A stretch of 64,000 bases of DNA. Origin: Rhizobium rhizogenes. Its GTDB lineage: Bacteria; Pseudomonadota; Alphaproteobacteria; Rhizobiales; Rhizobiaceae. The notes beneath the pieces are model-generated. The model saw nothing but the letters and a program-made list of their open reading frames with translations, had not been told where the DNA came from and ran no database searches. Each line of letters opens with the position of its first letter. Position 1 is the first letter of the stretch. The translations under genes and the position numbers were made by a program. The stretch is from assembly GCF_002005205.3 (NCBI RefSeq), contig NZ_CP019701.2, positions 1,612,001-1,676,000 of the forward strand, read 5' to 3'. Positions 37,125 through 49,233 of the stretch are shown here, one piece after another.

Positions 37125-37523
37125 TTAGAAGACCGAGCAAAGAACCTCGCCACCAACGTTCTGTTCGCGAGCCTGGTGATCGGCCATCACGCCCTTCGGG
37201 GTCGAAAGGATGGTGATGCCGAGGCCGTTCGCGACCTGCGGAATGGACTTTACCGAGACATAAACCCGGCGGCCCGGCTTGGAAACGCGGCCGATCTCAC
37301 GGATCACGGACGCGCCTTCGTAGTACTTCAGCTCGATGGTGAATTCGGACTTGCCGTTTTCGAAATCGACCTTGGAATAACCGCGAATGTAGCCTTCAGC
37401 CTGCAGCACGTCGAGAACGCGTGCGCGGAGGCTGGAAGCCGGCGTGCTTACCGAAGACTTACGGCGAGCAGCACCATTGCGGATGCGGGTGAGCATATCA
37501 CCCAAAGGATCAGTCATGGTCAT
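37125..37523 (-). CDS. rpsH: 30S ribosomal protein S8
   Basis: S8 (132 aa) binds helix 21 of 16S rRNA. In E. coli it represses spc translation; whether it does so here is not visible. [17 protein letters not shown] start and the C-terminal block [20 protein letters not shown] are conserved. Spc operon, 12 bases after rpsN. Confidence 0.99.
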   Translation of the reverse strand: MTMTDPLGDMLTRIRNGAARRKSSVSTPASSLRARVLDVLQAEGYIRGYSKVDFENGKSEFTIELKYYEGASVIREIGRVSKPGRRVYVSVKSIPQVANGLGITILSTPKGVMADHQAREQNVGGEVLCSVF

Positions 37524-37535
37524 GTGCCCGTCTCC

Positions 37536-37841
37536 TTACCAGCTCGACTTGACAATGCCCGGCACCTTGCCGGAATTGCCCAGCTCACGAAGCGCGATAC
37601 GCGACATCTTGAGCTTGCGATAGAACGCGCGCGGACGGCCCGTTACTTCGCAGCGGTTGCGGATACGCGTCTTCGAGCCGTCACGCGGCAGCGAAGCGAG
37701 CTTCAGAGTGGCCTTGAACCGGTCTTCGATCGGAAGGGACTGGTTCATCACGATCGCCTTCAGTGCGGCGCGCTTGGCGGCCTGCTGGGCGACCGACTTG
37801 CGGCGGCGCTTGTTCTTTTCAACTGCGCTTGTTTTCGCCAT
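37536..37841 (-). CDS. rpsN: 30S ribosomal protein S14, zinc-independent form
   Basis: S14 (101 aa) is the long form that lacks the zinc-binding C-x-x-C motifs. [21 protein letters not shown] is diagnostic. Located between rplE and rpsH as in most bacteria. Confidence 0.99.
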   Translation of the reverse strand: MAKTSAVEKNKRRRKSVAQQAAKRAALKAIVMNQSLPIEDRFKATLKLASLPRDGSKTRIRNRCEVTGRPRAFYRKLKMSRIALRELGNSGKVPGIVKSSW

Positions 37842-37874
37842 ATCGGAGTTCCTTTTCTACGCTCGTCGTTACGG

Positions 37875-38429
37875 TTAGTGACGGAACGGGAAGTTGAACT
37901 CTGTCAGCAGAGCCCGAGCTTCGTCGTCCGACGTCGCCGTCGTGCAAACGATGATGTCCATGCCCCACATCTGATCAACCTTGTCGTAGTTGATCTCAGG
38001 GAACACAATGTGTTCCTTGATGCCCATGGCGAAGTTGCCACGGCCGTCAAAGCTCTTCGGGTTCAGGCCCCGGAAGTCGCGAACGCGCGGAAGCGCGATG
38101 TTGACCAGACGATCAAGGAATTCGTACATGCGGGCGCCACGAAGGGTAACCTTCGCACCGATCGGCATGCCTTCGCGAACCTTGAAACCAGCGATCGAGT
38201 TGCGAGCGCGGGTAACGACCGGCTTCTGGCCGGCAATCGCAGCCAGGTCACCGGCAGCAATCGTGGGCTTCTTGGAGTCGGCAGTTGCTTCGCCAACGCC
38301 CATGTTGATCACGATCTTTTCAAGCTTCGGGATCATCATGACGTTTGCGTAGGAGAACTTCTCCTGCATGGCGCCACGGATACGGGAAACGTATTCCGTC
38401 TTGAGACGCGGCTCGTACTTATCAGCCAT
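37875..38429 (-). CDS. rplE: 50S ribosomal protein L5
   Basis: L5 (184 aa) binds 5S rRNA and contacts the P-site t[35 protein letters not shown] and [16 protein letters not shown] [17 protein letters not shown] are present. Its start overlaps the rplX end by 8 bases, indicating coupled translation. Confidence 0.99.
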   Translation of the reverse strand: MADKYEPRLKTEYVSRIRGAMQEKFSYANVMMIPKLEKIVINMGVGEATADSKKPTIAAGDLAAIAGQKPVVTRARNSIAGFKVREGMPIGAKVTLRGARMYEFLDRLVNIALPRVRDFRGLNPKSFDGRGNFAMGIKEHIVFPEINYDKVDQMWGMDIIVCTTATSDDEARALLTEFNFPFRH

Positions 38430-38730
38430 CGATCACTTCTCCCGAACGCTTGGCCACACGGACCTTCTTGCCATCCACAACCGAGAAGCCAACGCGGGTC
38501 GGCTTGCCATCCTTGTCGACGATGGCGATGTTGGAGATGTGCAAGGATGCTTCCTTGTTGATGATGCCGGCTTCCTGGGCCTGGGTCTGGCGCTGGTGAC
38601 GCTTCACCATGTTGACGCCACGCACAACGGCCCGGTCTTCCTTCGGCAAAACCTGGATTACTTCGCCGGTACGGCCCTTGTCCTTACCGGTCAATACGAC
38701 AACCTTGTCGCCTTTACGAATCTTCTGCAT
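38422..38730 (-). CDS. rplX: 50S ribosomal protein L24
   Basis: L24 (102 aa) initiates large-subunit assembly. The KOW motif [20 protein letters not shown] is at the N-terminus. It overlaps rplE by 8 bases. Spc operon, second gene. Confidence 0.99.
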   Translation of the reverse strand: MQKIRKGDKVVVLTGKDKGRTGEVIQVLPKEDRAVVRGVNMVKRHQRQTQAQEAGIINKEASLHISNIAIVDKDGKPTRVGFSVVDGKKVRVAKRSGEVIDG

Positions 38731-38743
38731 CGCTTGTCGCTCC

Positions 38744-39112
38744 TTACAGTACTTCCGGAGCCAGCGAGATGATCTTCATGTGGTTCTTGGCGCGAAGTTC
38801 GCGCGGAACCGGTCCGAAGATACGGGTGCCGATGGGCTCTTTCTTGTTGTCGATAAGAACGGCTGCGTTGTTATCGAAACGGATGACGCTGCCGTCAGCG
38901 CGGCGGATGTCCTTGGCGGTGCGCACGACAACCGCCTTCATCACGTCGCCCTTCTTGACGCGGCCGCGCGGAATAGCTTCCTTGATGGAAACGACAATAA
39001 TGTCGCCAACAGAAGCATATTTGCGCTTCGAGCCGCCCAGCACCTTGATGCACATGACACGACGTGCGCCGGAATTATCCGCCACGTCGAGGTTTGTTTG
39101 CATCTGAATCAT
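38744..39112 (-). CDS. rplN: 50S ribosomal protein L14
   Basis: L14 (122 aa) forms part of the subunit interface. [19 protein letters not shown] opening and the C-terminal [24 protein letters not shown] are universal. It is the first gene of the spc operon, after a 234-base gap that contains a terminator hairpin. Confidence 0.99.
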   Translation of the reverse strand: MIQMQTNLDVADNSGARRVMCIKVLGGSKRKYASVGDIIVVSIKEAIPRGRVKKGDVMKAVVVRTAKDIRRADGSVIRFDNNAAVLIDNKKEPIGTRIFGPVPRELRAKNHMKIISLAPEVL

Positions 39113-39262
39113 GTCAGGTCGCCTTCTTGTTGTTACCGGAACGGTTGGGCAAACTCTCCCGAGCGAGCCCCCTGCCCCAGCTTATGAATATCTCTTTTTT
39201 TGCGCGGAAATGTCGTGACAGGGTGGTTTCCCGAAGGACCTTCCGTGCGCATCAAAGCAAAA

Positions 39263-39283
39263 GACGCTCGGGTCACGAGCGTC
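39263..39283 (-). terminator. Terminator at the S10/spc operon boundary
   Basis: GACGCTCG and CGAGCGTC form an 8-bp stem around a 5-base loop. On the minus strand TTTTGCTTT follows. It lies 63 bases after the rpsQ stop and before rplN, exactly where the S10 operon ends and spc begins in E. coli. Confidence 0.8.
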
Positions 39284-39346
39284 CTTGCGCTGCTTCATAC
39301 AGGAATTCGCGCCAAGTGCAAGACACAAGGCGCGATTCTGATGAAA

Positions 39347-39583
39347 TTAAGCCTGGGCGGAAACGACCGTCCAGCGCTTGTCCTTGGAGATCGGTGCGCA
39401 TTCCTCGATGGAAACGACATCGCCGACCTTATACTGATTGTTTTCGTCGTGTGCCTTGTACTTCTTCGAACGACGAACGGTCTTCTGAAGCAGCGGGTGA
39501 GCGAATCGGCGCTCAACCCGGACCACGACAGTCTTCTCGTTCTTGTCGGACACTACGACGCCCTGCAGAATGCGTTTCGGCAT
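39347..39583 (-). CDS. rpsQ: 30S ribosomal protein S17
   Basis: S17 (78 aa) is a primary 16S-binding protein with an OB fold. [21 protein letters not shown] and the [19 protein letters not shown] segment are typical. Last gene of the S10 operon, 11 bases after rpmC. Confidence 0.99.
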   Translation of the reverse strand: MPKRILQGVVVSDKNEKTVVVRVERRFAHPLLQKTVRRSKKYKAHDENNQYKVGDVVSIEECAPISKDKRWTVVSAQA

Positions 39584-39594
39584 ATTATTCTTCC

Positions 39595-39795
39595 TTAGGC
39601 CTTGGCTTCTGCCGCCTTCTGGCGGGCAATGGTTTTAACGCGGGCGATATCCTTGCGGACTTCGTTGATGCGCGAGGACTTCTCCAGCTGGCCAGTTGCC
39701 TTCTGGAAGCGCAGGTTGAACTGCTCCTTCTTCAGATCGGCGAGCTTGTCCTTGAGCTGGTCGGCGCTGAGGCCGCGAACTTCATCGGCTTTCAT
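39595..39795 (-). CDS. rpmC: 50S ribosomal protein L29
   Basis: L29 (66 aa) is a two-helix protein at the peptide exit that helps bind trigger factor and [21 protein letters not shown] and [14 protein letters not shown] are diagnostic. S10 operon. Confidence 0.99.
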   Translation of the reverse strand: MKADEVRGLSADQLKDKLADLKKEQFNLRFQKATGQLEKSSRINEVRKDIARVKTIARQKAAEAKA

Positions 39796-39807
39796 GTGCC
39801 TTGCTCC

Positions 39808-40221
39808 TTACTCTGCGATGCGCTGTACGAAGCGCGTCTTGACCGAGAGCTTGGCAGCGCCGAGACGAAGCGCCTCACGGGCGATCTCCTCGGTAACACC
39901 GTCGATCTCGAACATCATACGACCGGGCTTGACCTTGCATGCCCAGTAATCGACCGAACCCTTGCCCTTACCCATACGAACTTCGGTCGGCTTGGCCGTT
40001 ACCGGAACGTCGGGGAATACGCGGATCCACACACGACCTGCGCGCTTCATGTAACGCGTGATCGCGCGGCGGGCCGCTTCGATCTCGCGCGCATTCACGC
40101 GGTTCGGTTCCTGCGACTTCAAGCCGAATTCACCGAATGCCAGGTCAAAGCCGCCCTTGGCGACGCCCTTGATGCGTCCCTTGAACTGCTTACGGTACTT
40201 AGTACGCTTTGGCTGCAACAT
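39808..40221 (-). CDS. rplP: 50S ribosomal protein L16
   Basis: L16 (137 aa) helps position A-site t[22 protein letters not shown] start and the [10 protein letters not shown] loop are conserved. S10 operon, between rpsC and rpmC, spaced 12 bases from rpmC. Confidence 0.99.
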   Translation of the reverse strand: MLQPKRTKYRKQFKGRIKGVAKGGFDLAFGEFGLKSQEPNRVNAREIEAARRAITRYMKRAGRVWIRVFPDVPVTAKPTEVRMGKGKGSVDYWACKVKPGRMMFEIDGVTEEIAREALRLGAAKLSVKTRFVQRIAE

Positions 40222-40259
40222 TTTCTTACTTCTCCGAGCTTATCTTTCGCCAGCGTCAA

Positions 40260-40991
40260 TCAAGCGTTTTCGCGACGACGATCGCCACGATCGCCACGCT
40301 CACGGCTTGCAGGGCCCTGTGCGTCGCCTTCGAGACCGCGACGCTCAGAAGCCATCGGATCGTGCTCAAGGATTTCGCCCTTGAAGATCCAGACCTTGAT
40401 GCCGCAAATGCCGAATGCGGTTTCAGCTTCAGCCGTGCCGTAGTCGATGTCCGCACGCAGCGTGTGCAACGGAACGCGACCTTCGCGGTACCATTCGGTA
40501 CGAGCGATTTCTGCACCGCCGAGACGGCCGCCGCAGGTGATCTTGATGCCTTCGGCGCCAAGACGCATTGCGGACTGAACAGCACGCTTCATCGCACGGC
40601 GGAAAGCCACGCGGCGCTCGAGCTGCTGAGCGATCGACTGGGCAACCAGCGTCGCGTCGATTTCCGGCTTGCGCACTTCAACGATGTTGAGGTGCGTTTC
40701 GGAGTTGGTCATTTCGGAAAGCTTCTTGCGGAGCTTCTCGATGTCTGCACCCTTCTTGCCGATGATCAGACCCGGACGAGCCGAGTGGATCGTGACGCGG
40801 CACTTCTTGTGCGGACGCTCGATGACGACCTTGGCGATGCCGGCCTGCTTGAGTTCCTTGATCAGGTAGGCCCGGATCTTCAGGTCTTCATGCAGAAGCT
40901 TGCCGTATTCTGCGGTGTCAGCGTACCAGCGGCTGTCCCAGGTACGGTTGATGCCGAGGCGGAAGCCAATCGGATTGATTTTCTGACCCAT
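40260..40991 (-). CDS. rpsC: 30S ribosomal protein S3
   Basis: S3 (243 aa) lines the mRNA entry tunnel. The KH domain has [36 protein letters not shown] opens the protein. The tail after residue 225 is Arg/Asp-rich ([14 protein letters not shown]). Start overlaps the rplV stop by 1 base. Confidence 0.99.
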   Translation of the reverse strand: MGQKINPIGFRLGINRTWDSRWYADTAEYGKLLHEDLKIRAYLIKELKQAGIAKVVIERPHKKCRVTIHSARPGLIIGKKGADIEKLRKKLSEMTNSETHLNIVEVRKPEIDATLVAQSIAQQLERRVAFRRAMKRAVQSAMRLGAEGIKITCGGRLGGAEIARTEWYREGRVPLHTLRADIDYGTAEAETAFGICGIKVWIFKGEILEHDPMASERRGLEGDAQGPASRERGDRGDRRRENA

Positions 40992-41380
40992 TATGCGGCC
41001 TCCCCTTTTTCCTCGACTTCACGAACAACGATCGTGAGGTGAGAGAACGGCTTTTCGATGCGGGAAGCACGACCACGGCCACGAGCGTGGAAACGCTTCA
41101 TGGTGATGGACTTGCCAACATAGGCCTCGGCGACGACGAGAGCGTCGACGTCGAGGTCATGGTTGTTTTCCGCATTGGCAATTGCAGATTCCAGCGTCTT
41201 CTTGACGGTGCCTGCAATGCGCTTGCGGGAGAATTCGAGCTCGGCGAGAGCGCGATCAACCTTCTTGCCACGGATAAGAGCGGCAACCAGGTTCAGTTTC
41301 TGGGGGCTGACGCGGAGCGTACGGGCAACGGCCTGAGCCTCGTTGTCCTTCAGCCGGCGTTCGGTCTTAGCCTTCGCCAT
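40991..41380 (-). CDS. rplV: 50S ribosomal protein L22
   Basis: L22 (129 aa) lines the exit tunnel with a beta-hairpin. [20 protein letters not shown] and [19 protein letters not shown] (hairpin) are clear. S10 operon, 2 bases after rpsS. Confidence 0.99.
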   Translation of the reverse strand: MAKAKTERRLKDNEAQAVARTLRVSPQKLNLVAALIRGKKVDRALAELEFSRKRIAGTVKKTLESAIANAENNHDLDVDALVVAEAYVGKSITMKRFHARGRGRASRIEKPFSHLTIVVREVEEKGEAA

Positions 41381-41382
41381 GA

Positions 41383-41661
41383 TTACTTCCTCTTTGCCTT
41401 CTTGTCCGCGCCGTGACCGTAATAGGTACGGGTCGGAGAGAATTCACCGAACTTGTGTCCGACCATGTCTTCGTTGACCGAGACGGGCACATGCTTGCTG
41501 CCGTTGTAGACGCCGAAGGTCAGACCAACGAACTGCGGCAGGATCGTGGAGCGACGGCTCCAGATCTTGATTACTTCGTTACGTCCGCTCTCGCGCACCT
41601 TCTCAGCCTTGGTGAGAAGATAGCCGTCAACAAACGGACCTTTCCATACTGAACGAGCCAT
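41383..41661 (-). CDS. rpsS: 30S ribosomal protein S19
   Basis: S19 (92 aa) forms the 30S head with S13. [16 protein letters not shown] and [24 protein letters not shown] are diagnostic. S10 operon between rplB and rplV. Confidence 0.99.
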   Translation of the reverse strand: MARSVWKGPFVDGYLLTKAEKVRESGRNEVIKIWSRRSTILPQFVGLTFGVYNGSKHVPVSVNEDMVGHKFGEFSPTRTYYGHGADKKAKRK

Positions 41662-41676
41662 TAGTGACTACCTCTC

Positions 41677-42513
41677 TTACTTCTTACGCTGATGGCGCGA
41701 GCGCATGATGAACTTGTCGGTCGACTTGTTCGAACGGGTGCGCTTGCCCTTCGTGGGCTTGCCCCACGGAGTAACCGGGTGGCGACCACCCGACGTGCGA
41801 CCTTCACCACCACCGTGCGGGTGGTCGACCGGGTTCATGACGACGCCGCGAACGTGCGGACGCTTGCCGCGCCAACGGGAACGACCGGCCTTGCCGTCGT
41901 TGATGTTGGCGTGGTCCGAGTTCGAAACAGCACCGATCGATGCGAGGCAGGAGCCGTGCACCAGACGCTGTTCGCCCGAGTTGAGACGCAGGATGGCCAT
42001 GCCGGCATCGCGGCCGACGAGCTGGACATACGTACCGGCGGAGCGAGCGATCTGACCGCCCTTGCCCGGCTTCATCTCGACGTTGTGGATGATCGAACCG
42101 ACCGGAATGTACTGAAGCGGCATGGTGTTGCCGGGCTTCACGTCCACTGCCTTGTCGGAGGCGATCACCTTGTCACCGGCAGCGAGACGCTGTGGCGCGA
42201 GAATGTAAGCCTGTTCGCCGTCGGTATACGTAACCAGCGCGATGAACGCGGTGCGGTTGGGGTCGTATTCCAGACGCTCAACGGTGCCTTCCACGTCGAA
42301 CTTGCGACGCTTGAAGTCAACCAGACGGTAGGTCCGCTTGTGACCGCCACCCTGGAAACGGACGGTGATCCGGCCCTGGTTGTTACGGCCACCCTTGGAG
42401 CTGAGGCCCTGGGTGAGAGCCTTTACCGGCTTGCCCTTGTAGAGCGAAGCGCGGTCCACGATAACCAGCTGGCGCTGGCTCGGCGTGGTCGGATTGAAAC
42501 TTTTCAATGCCAT
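41677..42513 (-). CDS. rplB: 50S ribosomal protein L2
   Basis: L2 (278 aa) is needed for subunit joining and peptidyl transfer. The conserved functional loop [20 protein letters not shown], with the histidine important for activity, is intact. S10 operon; 43 bases after rplW. Confidence 0.99.
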   Translation of the reverse strand: MALKSFNPTTPSQRQLVIVDRASLYKGKPVKALTQGLSSKGGRNNQGRITVRFQGGGHKRTYRLVDFKRRKFDVEGTVERLEYDPNRTAFIALVTYTDGEQAYILAPQRLAAGDKVIASDKAVDVKPGNTMPLQYIPVGSIIHNVEMKPGKGGQIARSAGTYVQLVGRDAGMAILRLNSGEQRLVHGSCLASIGAVSNSDHANINDGKAGRSRWRGKRPHVRGVVMNPVDHPHGGGEGRTSGGRHPVTPWGKPTKGKRTRSNKSTDKFIMRSRHQRKK

Positions 42514-42556
42514 TTTCTTGTTCCCTTTTGGGTCTTTGCCCGCTTGGGCCTAACCT

Positions 42557-42850
42557 TTAGAGTCCGGTGGACACGTCGATGGATTGACCTTCGGCGAGCG
42601 TGACGACGGCTTTCTTGACGTCCTTCAGCTTACCGGCGAACCCACGGAAACGACGGGTCTTACCCTTACGGATAAGCGTGTTCACAGCCGTGACTTTGAC
42701 GCCGAAGAGAGCTTCCACGGCAGCCTTGATTTCAGGCTTGGAAGCATTCTTGGCGACGTTGAATACGACCTGGTTCTGTTCGGATACCAGCGTCGACTTT
42801 TCCGTGATCGAAGGAGATACGATCACATCGTAGTGGCGAAGATCCGTCAT
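42557..42850 (-). CDS. rplW: 50S ribosomal protein L23
   Basis: L23 (97 aa) docks trigger factor and SRP at the tunnel exit. [20 protein letters not shown] and [16 protein letters not shown] are conserved. Its ATG overlaps the rplD stop by 4 bases. Confidence 0.99.
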   Translation of the reverse strand: MTDLRHYDVIVSPSITEKSTLVSEQNQVVFNVAKNASKPEIKAAVEALFGVKVTAVNTLIRKGKTRRFRGFAGKLKDVKKAVVTLAEGQSIDVSTGL

Positions 42851-43467
42851 TTGAACCGCTCCTCCAGAGCCTCTACAGCAGCCTTGGAAAGCACCAGCTT
42901 GCCACGGCGCAGGATGTCGTAAACATTGATGCCCTGAACCGGCAGAACGTCCACGTTCGGGATGTTCTGAGCAGCGAGCTTGAAGTTGCCATCAAGTTCA
43001 GCGCCGCCGATAACGAGAGCGTTGGTCAGGCCAAGCGAAGCGAAGCTGCCCAGCAGAGCCTTGGTCTTTGCTTCGGACGCGACGAGCTGATCGACGATGA
43101 TCAGTTCTTCAGCCTTCAGCTTTGCAGACAGGGCGTGACGCAGGGCCAGCGCGCGAACCTTCTTGGGAAGGTCGTGTGCATGGCTGCGAACGACCGGGCC
43201 GTGGGCCTTGCCGCCGCCGCGGAACTGCGGTGCGCGAGCCGAATGGTGACGAGCGCGGCCCGTACCCTTCTGCTTGTACATCTTCGCGCCGGTGCGGGAA
43301 ACTTCCGACCGGTTCTTGGACTTGTGGGTTCCCTGCTGCTTCTTTGCAAGCTGCCAGCGAACCATGCGGGCCAGGATGTCCTGGCGGGGGTCGAGGCCGA
43401 AGATCTCATCCGACAGAGAAACCTTGCCGGCGTCTTTTCCCTCGAGGGTCTTGACGTTCAATTCCAT
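42847..43467 (-). CDS. rplD: 50S ribosomal protein L4
   Basis: L4 (206 aa) has a globular domain and an extended loop into the exit tunnel ([20 protein letters not shown]). In E. coli it autoregulates the S10 operon; that has not been shown for this group. S10 operon, 12 bases after rplC. Confidence 0.99.
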   Translation of the reverse strand: MELNVKTLEGKDAGKVSLSDEIFGLDPRQDILARMVRWQLAKKQQGTHKSKNRSEVSRTGAKMYKQKGTGRARHHSARAPQFRGGGKAHGPVVRSHAHDLPKKVRALALRHALSAKLKAEELIIVDQLVASEAKTKALLGSFASLGLTNALVIGGAELDGNFKLAAQNIPNVDVLPVQGINVYDILRRGKLVLSKAAVEALEERFK

Positions 43468-43479
43468 GATAAGGCTCCC

Positions 43480-44121
43480 TTACTTCGCAGCCGACTTGAC
43501 GGCGTCGCGGACGATGATCCAGGAACCCTTCGAGCCGGGAACTGCACCCTTCACGAGGATGAGGCCACGGTCTTCATCAGTCGAAACGACTTCGAGGTTC
43601 TGGGTCGTAACGCGGGTCTGGCCCATATGACCAGCCATGCGCTTGCCCTTCCAGACGCGACCCGGATCCTGGTTGGAACCGGTCGAACCGTGTGCACGGT
43701 GCGAGATCGAGTTACCGTGCGAAGCGCGGCCACCACCGAAGTTGTGACGCTTCATAGCACCGGCGAAACCCTTACCGATCGTGGTTCCGGTGACGTCGAC
43801 CAGCTGGCCGGTCTGAAAATGATTTGCGGTCAGTGTTGCACCGATGTCGATCAGGTTCTCGGGGGAAACCCGGAACTCGACGAGCTTGGCTTTCGGTTCG
43901 ACATTGGCAGCGGCAAAATGACCGCGAAGCGCCTTCGTCGTGTTCTTGACCTTGGACTGGCCGGCACCGAGCTGAACTGCGGTGTAGCCATTCTTGTCTT
44001 CCGTGCGCTGGGCAACGACTTGTACGTTATCCAGTCGCAATACTGTTACGGGGATATGTTCACCTGCGTCGTTATAGACGCGTGTCATACCCACTTTCTG
44101 TGCAATCACACCTGAACGCAT
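43480..44121 (-). CDS. rplC: 50S ribosomal protein L3
   Basis: L3 (213 aa) is an early assembly protein near the peptidyl-transferase centre. The start at 44121 follows GAGGATGAACCA and gives [16 protein letters not shown]; the longer frame adds 25 unconserved residues. [23 protein letters not shown] is diagnostic and includes the methylated-Gln-region equivalent. Confidence 0.99.
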   Translation of the reverse strand: MRSGVIAQKVGMTRVYNDAGEHIPVTVLRLDNVQVVAQRTEDKNGYTAVQLGAGQSKVKNTTKALRGHFAAANVEPKAKLVEFRVSPENLIDIGATLTANHFQTGQLVDVTGTTIGKGFAGAMKRHNFGGGRASHGNSISHRAHGSTGSNQDPGRVWKGKRMAGHMGQTRVTTQNLEVVSTDEDRGLILVKGAVPGSKGSWIIVRDAVKSAAK

Positions 44122-44289
44122 TGGTTCATCCTCTTGCGAGCCTTGAAGGGAAAACCCTCTCTGGCCTTTGTTAAGGAGTGCCCTTCGACATCTCACGATG
44201 TTTCCGGTCTCCGGTTTGGAAGTCGTTGGATTGCTCCACGTACCTTCCTTGTTATTTCAGCCCTCACCTTGGATGGATCGGGCCGGGTC

Positions 44290-44598
44290 TTAGAGCTTGA
44301 TTTCCACGTCAACGCCAGCAGCGAGGTCGAGCTTCATCAGAGCATCGACAGTCTGCGGGGTGGGGTCAACGATATCGAGAAGACGCTTGTGCGTCCGCAT
44401 TTCGAACTGTTCACGGCTCTTCTTATCAACGTGGGGAGAGCGGTTGACGGTAAACTTTTCGATGCGGGTGGGGAGCGGAACCGGGCCGCGAACGCTGGCG
44501 CCGGTGCGCTTTGCGGTCGACACGATTTCACGGGTAGAGGCATCGAGGATCCGGTGATCGAACGCCTTGAGGCGGATACGGATATTCTGGCCGTTCAT
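44290..44598 (-). CDS. rpsJ: 30S ribosomal protein S10
   Basis: S10 (102 aa) works in the 30S head and, as NusE, in transcription antitermination with Nus[20 protein letters not shown] and [29 protein letters not shown] are conserved. First gene of the S10 operon; the gap to rplC is 168 bases. Confidence 0.99.
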
Positions 44599-44849
44599 TC
44601 GTCTTGTCCTTGTTCTTTGTTATTCGTTTCCGCACGCGGAAACACATGAACTTCTATTGATCGTGGCGCCGCAGATTTTCAAAAATCGAGAGAGATGCGC
44701 GTCGCACCCCAATCATTTCGGTAGTCTGTATTGCTAAAAACACCGCGTTCCGCAATCGCTTGCGAATCCAGCGGTGATTGTGAGTGCGCGTTTACGCGCT
44801 TTCACCGAATTTTTCAAGCACTAAAAATGCAACGCCGCCAGGCTTTTTG
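44599..44849 (-). other. S10 operon leader and promoter region
   Basis: The gap between the tuf terminator and rpsJ holds no gene. A hairpin TTTCCGC-AC-GCGGAAA at 44627-44642 lies about 30 bases before rpsJ, and GCGCG-TTTA-CGCGC at 44786-44799 lies further upstream. I cannot pick out a confident -35/-10 pair. Confidence 0.5.
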
Positions 44850-44886
44850 CTAAAAGTCCGGCGGCGGTGTTGTTCACACCGCCGCC
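44850..44886 (-). terminator. Intrinsic terminator after tuf
   Basis: GGCGGCGGTGT and ACACCGCCGCC are perfect 11-base arms (44860-44870 and 44876-44886) with a 5-base loop. On the minus strand GGACTTTTAGC follows. It begins 23 bases after the tuf stop and separates the str and S10 transcripts. Confidence 0.88.
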
Positions 44887-44909
44887 AGCCAGAATTTCAA
44901 CGGTCGAGA

Positions 44910-46085
44910 TTACTCGACGATCGAGGCCACGATGCCGGCGCCGACGGTACGGCCGCCTTCGCGGATAGCGAAGCGCAGCTTTTCTTCCATCGCGATCGGA
45001 ACGATCAGCTCGACGTCAACGGTCACGTTGTCGCCAGGCATAACCATTTCCGTGCCTTCCGGAAGCGTAACGATGCCCGTTACGTCCGTCGTGCGGAAGT
45101 AGAACTGCGGACGGTAGTTCGTGAAGAACGGCGTATGACGGCCGCCTTCTTCCTTCGTCAGGATGTAGGCTTCGGCCTTGAACTTCTTGTGCGGCTTGAC
45201 GGAACCCGGCTTGCACAGGATCTGACCACGCTCGACGCCGTCACGGTTAACACCGCGAACCAGTGCACCGATGTTGTCGCCGGCCTGGCCCTGGTCGAGC
45301 AGCTTGCGGAACATTTCAACGCCGGTAACCGTCGTCTTCGAGGTCGGACGGATGCCGACGATCTCGACTTCTTCACCAACCTTGACGATACCGCGCTCAA
45401 CGCGACCCGTCACAACCGTACCACGGCCCGAGATCGAGAACACGTCTTCGATCGGCATCAGGAACGGCTGGTCGATCGGACGCTCAGGCGTCGGGATGTA
45501 GGCGTCGACAGCAGCCATCAGCTCGCGGATCGCGTCTTCACCGATCTTCTTGTCGGAATCTTCAAGAGCAGCAAGTGCCGAACCCTTGATGATCGGGATA
45601 TCGTCGCCCGGGAAGTCGTAGGACGACAGAAGTTCGCGAACTTCAAGCTCGACGAGCTCGAGAAGCTCGGCGTCGTCAACCTGGTCGACCTTGTTGAGGA
45701 ACACGACGATCGCCGGAACGCCAACCTGACGGGCAAGCAGGATGTGCTCGCGCGTCTGCGGCATCGGGCCGTCGGCTGCCGAGCAAACCAGGATCGCGCC
45801 GTCCATCTGCGCCGCACCGGTGATCATGTTCTTCACGTAGTCGGCGTGGCCGGGGCAGTCAACGTGAGCGTAGTGACGGTTCGGCGTCTCATACTCAACG
45901 TGGGCCGTCGAAATCGTGATACCACGAGCCTTCTCTTCAGGAGCAGCGTCGATCTGGTCGTACGCCTTGAACTCGCCGAAGAACTTCGTGATTGCTGCCG
46001 TCAGCGACGTCTTGCCATGGTCAACGTGACCGATCGTGCCAATGTTGACGTGCGGCTTCGTCCGCTCAAACTTGCTCTTTGCCAT
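44910..46085 (-). CDS. tuf: Translation elongation factor Tu
   Basis: EF-Tu (391 aa) delivers aminoacyl-tRNA to the ribosome. GTPase motifs GHVDHGKT at 19-26, DCPGH and NKVD are intact. Domains 2 and 3 follow with [18 protein letters not shown]. Alphaproteobacteria usually carry a second copy; only one is in this window. Last gene of the str operon. Confidence 0.99.
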   Translation of the reverse strand: MAKSKFERTKPHVNIGTIGHVDHGKTSLTAAITKFFGEFKAYDQIDAAPEEKARGITISTAHVEYETPNRHYAHVDCPGHADYVKNMITGAAQMDGAILVCSAADGPMPQTREHILLARQVGVPAIVVFLNKVDQVDDAELLELVELEVRELLSSYDFPGDDIPIIKGSALAALEDSDKKIGEDAIRELMAAVDAYIPTPERPIDQPFLMPIEDVFSISGRGTVVTGRVERGIVKVGEEVEIVGIRPTSKTTVTGVEMFRKLLDQGQAGDNIGALVRGVNRDGVERGQILCKPGSVKPHKKFKAEAYILTKEEGGRHTPFFTNYRPQFYFRTTDVTGIVTLPEGTEMVMPGDNVTVDVELIVPIAMEEKLRFAIREGGRTVGAGIVASIVE

Positions 46086-46150
46086 TAGTGGCTCTCCATT
46101 CTTGTCCCTTGACGGGAATAATCTTCAAAATTCGGTGGGGCGTACCCCGA

Positions 46151-48250
46151 TCACTTCTGACCGGAGTACTTTGCCTGGATTTCCTGCGCCACGTTCGACG
46201 GAACCGGCGAATAGTGGTCGAACGTCATCGAGTACTGTGCACGACCCTGCGACATGGAGCGCAGGTTGTCGACGTACTTGAACATGTTCGCGAGCGGAAC
46301 ATGCGCGTTGATGACAACGGCGATACCACGGCTCTCCTGGCCCTGGATCTGGCCACGGCGGGAGTTGAGGTCACCGATAACGTCACCGACGTAATCTTCC
46401 GGCGTTACAACTTCGACCTTCATCATCGGCTCGAGAAGCTGTGCACCAGCCTTCTTGGCTGCTTCACGGAAGCAGGCGCGCGATGCGATTTCGAAGGCGA
46501 GAACCGACGAGTCAACATCGTGGAATGCACCGTCGACCAGCGTCGCCTTGACGCCGAGCATCGGGAAGCCAGCCAGCGGACCGGAAGACAGAACGCTTTC
46601 GATACCCTTCTGAACGCCCGGGATGTATTCCTTCGGAACGGCACCACCGACGATCTTGGATTCGAACTTGAAGTCTTCGCCTTCGGGGTTCGGTTCGAAG
46701 ATGATCTTCACGCGAGCGAACTGACCGGTACCACCGGACTGCTTCTTGTGCGTGTAGTCTTCTTCGTGCTGACGCGTGATCGTTTCGCGGTAGGCAACCT
46801 GCGGAGCACCGACGGTTGCTTCAACCTTGAACTCGCGACGCATACGGTCGACGATGATGTCGAGGTGAAGTTCGCCCATGCCGGCAATGATGGTCTGGCC
46901 GGATTCGTCGTCGGTCTTGACGCGGAAGGACGGATCTTCTGCAGCCAGACGGTTGAGCGCGAGGCCCATCTTTTCCTGGTCGCCCTTGGTCTTCGGCTCG
47001 ATCGCGATCTGGATGACCGGCTCGGGGAATTCCATGCGCTCGAGGATAACCGGCTTCAGCGGATCGCAAAGCGTATCGCCCGTCGTGGTTTCCTTCAGAC
47101 CGGCCAGAGCAACGATGTCGCCTGCATAGGCTTCTTCGATGTCTTCACGGCTGTTGGAGTGCATCTGCAGCATACGGCCGACGCGCTCGCGCTTGTCCTT
47201 GACCGTGTTCATGACAGACGTGCCCTTCTCGAGCTTGCCCGAGTAGATGCGTGCGAAGGTGAGCGAACCGACGAAGGGGTCGTTCATGATCTTGAACGCA
47301 AGCATGGAAAGCGGCTCGGAGTCGTCAGCGTGACGCTCGATTTCGGCTTCCGTCTTGGCGTCGATGCCCTTGATCGCCGGAATGTCCAGCGGCGAAGGCA
47401 GGTAGTCGACAACGGCGTCGAGAAGCGGCTGAACGCCCTTGTTCTTGAACGCGGTACCGCAGAACATCGGGTGGAACTTCACGTCGATGGTGCCGCGGCG
47501 AACGAGTTCGCGAATCTTGTCGTTATCCGGATAGTTGCCTTCGAGGTAGGCTTCCATCGCTTCTTCGTCGATCTCGACAACGGTCTCGATCAGCTTTTCG
47601 CGATATTCTTCAGCCTTGGCCTTCATGTCCTCGGGGATTTCGACGACGTCCCACTGGGCGCCGAGCGATTCGTCGCGCCATACGAGAGCATTCATCTCGA
47701 CCAGGTCGATAACGCCCTTGAACTCGGTCTCGGCACCGATCGGCAACTGCATGACAACAGCGGTGGCGCCGAGACGGGTCTTGATCATTTCCACCGAGCG
47801 GTAGAAGTCAGCGCCGGTCTTGTCCATCTTGTTGCAGAAGATCATGCGCGGAACATGATACTTCTCGGCCTGGCGCCAGACGGTTTCCGTCTGCGGCTCA
47901 ACACCGGCGTTGGCGTCGAGCAGCGCGATGGCGCCGTCGAGAACGCGCAGCGAACGCTCGACTTCAATGGTGAAGTCAACGTGGCCGGGGGTGTCGATGA
48001 TGTTGAAGCGACGGGTCTTGCCGTCACGGCCCTTCCAGAAGGTCGTGGTCGCAGCAGACGTGATGGTGATACCACGCTCCTGCTCCTGCTCCATCCAGTC
48101 CATCGTGGCTGCGCCATCGTGAACTTCGCCGATCTTGTGCGACTTACCGGTGTAATAAAGAATACGCTCGGTGGTCGTCGTCTTGCCGGCGTCGATATGC
48201 GCCATGATACCGAAATTGCGGTAGTCTTCGATTTTATATTCGCGAGCCAT
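46151..48250 (-). CDS. fusA: Translation elongation factor G
   Basis: EF-G (699 aa) drives translocation. The start at 48250 follows AAAGGCAG and gives [20 protein letters not shown]; the longer frame runs 31 codons upstream into the rpsG end. GTPase motifs AHIDAGKT (17-24), DTPGHVDF and NKMD are present, followed by the five-domain layout. Str operon, 34 bases after rpsG. Confidence 0.99.
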   Translation of the reverse strand: MAREYKIEDYRNFGIMAHIDAGKTTTTERILYYTGKSHKIGEVHDGAATMDWMEQEQERGITITSAATTTFWKGRDGKTRRFNIIDTPGHVDFTIEVERSLRVLDGAIALLDANAGVEPQTETVWRQAEKYHVPRMIFCNKMDKTGADFYRSVEMIKTRLGATAVVMQLPIGAETEFKGVIDLVEMNALVWRDESLGAQWDVVEIPEDMKAKAEEYREKLIETVVEIDEEAMEAYLEGNYPDNDKIRELVRRGTIDVKFHPMFCGTAFKNKGVQPLLDAVVDYLPSPLDIPAIKGIDAKTEAEIERHADDSEPLSMLAFKIMNDPFVGSLTFARIYSGKLEKGTSVMNTVKDKRERVGRMLQMHSNSREDIEEAYAGDIVALAGLKETTTGDTLCDPLKPVILERMEFPEPVIQIAIEPKTKGDQEKMGLALNRLAAEDPSFRVKTDDESGQTIIAGMGELHLDIIVDRMRREFKVEATVGAPQVAYRETITRQHEEDYTHKKQSGGTGQFARVKIIFEPNPEGEDFKFESKIVGGAVPKEYIPGVQKGIESVLSSGPLAGFPMLGVKATLVDGAFHDVDSSVLAFEIASRACFREAAKKAGAQLLEPMMKVEVVTPEDYVGDVIGDLNSRRGQIQGQESRGIAVVINAHVPLANMFKYVDNLRSMSQGRAQYSMTFDHYSPVPSNVAQEIQAKYSGQK

Positions 48251-48284
48251 AATGGACTGCCTTTCGATATGCGACCGGTTAAGA

Positions 48285-48767
<483 letters not shown>

Positions 48768-48833
48768 TCAATGTTATTGACGCTATACCACGCGGAGAAC
48801 CTCGCGCAGCGCCTGATTGTGTTGTTGCCGAAA

Positions 48834-49205
48834 TTACTTCGGACGCTTCGCACCGTACTTCGAACGGCGCTGCTTGCGGTTCTTGACGCCCTGGGTATCG
48901 AGAACACCGCGGATGATGTGGTAACGCACACCCGGCAAGTCCTTTACGCGGCCGCCGCGGATCATGACCACGGAGTGTTCCTGAAGGTTGTGACCTTCGC
49001 CGGGAATGTAGCCGATGACTTCAAAGCCGTTGGTGAGGCGAATCTTGGCAACCTTACGCAGAGCCGAGTTCGGCTTCTTCGGGGTCGTCGTGTAAACGCG
49101 GGTGCAAACACCACGCTTCTGCGGGTTTTCCTGCAGGGCAGGAACCTTGTTGCGCTTTACCTGTGCCTGGCGAGGCTTGCGGATCAGCTGGTTTACGGTA
49201 GGCAT
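48834..49205 (-). CDS. rpsL: 30S ribosomal protein S12
   Basis: S12 (123 aa) monitors decoding. The start at 49205 gives [15 protein letters not shown]; a longer frame adds 13 unconserved residues. Lys43 (TTPKKPNSA) and Lys88 (GGRVKDLPG) are the wild-type residues of streptomycin-sensitive ribosomes, and Asp89 is present. First gene of the str operon. Confidence 0.99.
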
Positions 49206-49233
49206 ATAACCATCCCTTGCAAAAACTACTTTA

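Noticed and set aside
36750..38561. A 603-codon plus-strand frame crossing several ribosomal genes
   Set aside because: It spans rplF to rplX in antisense and crosses gene boundaries without matching any of them.
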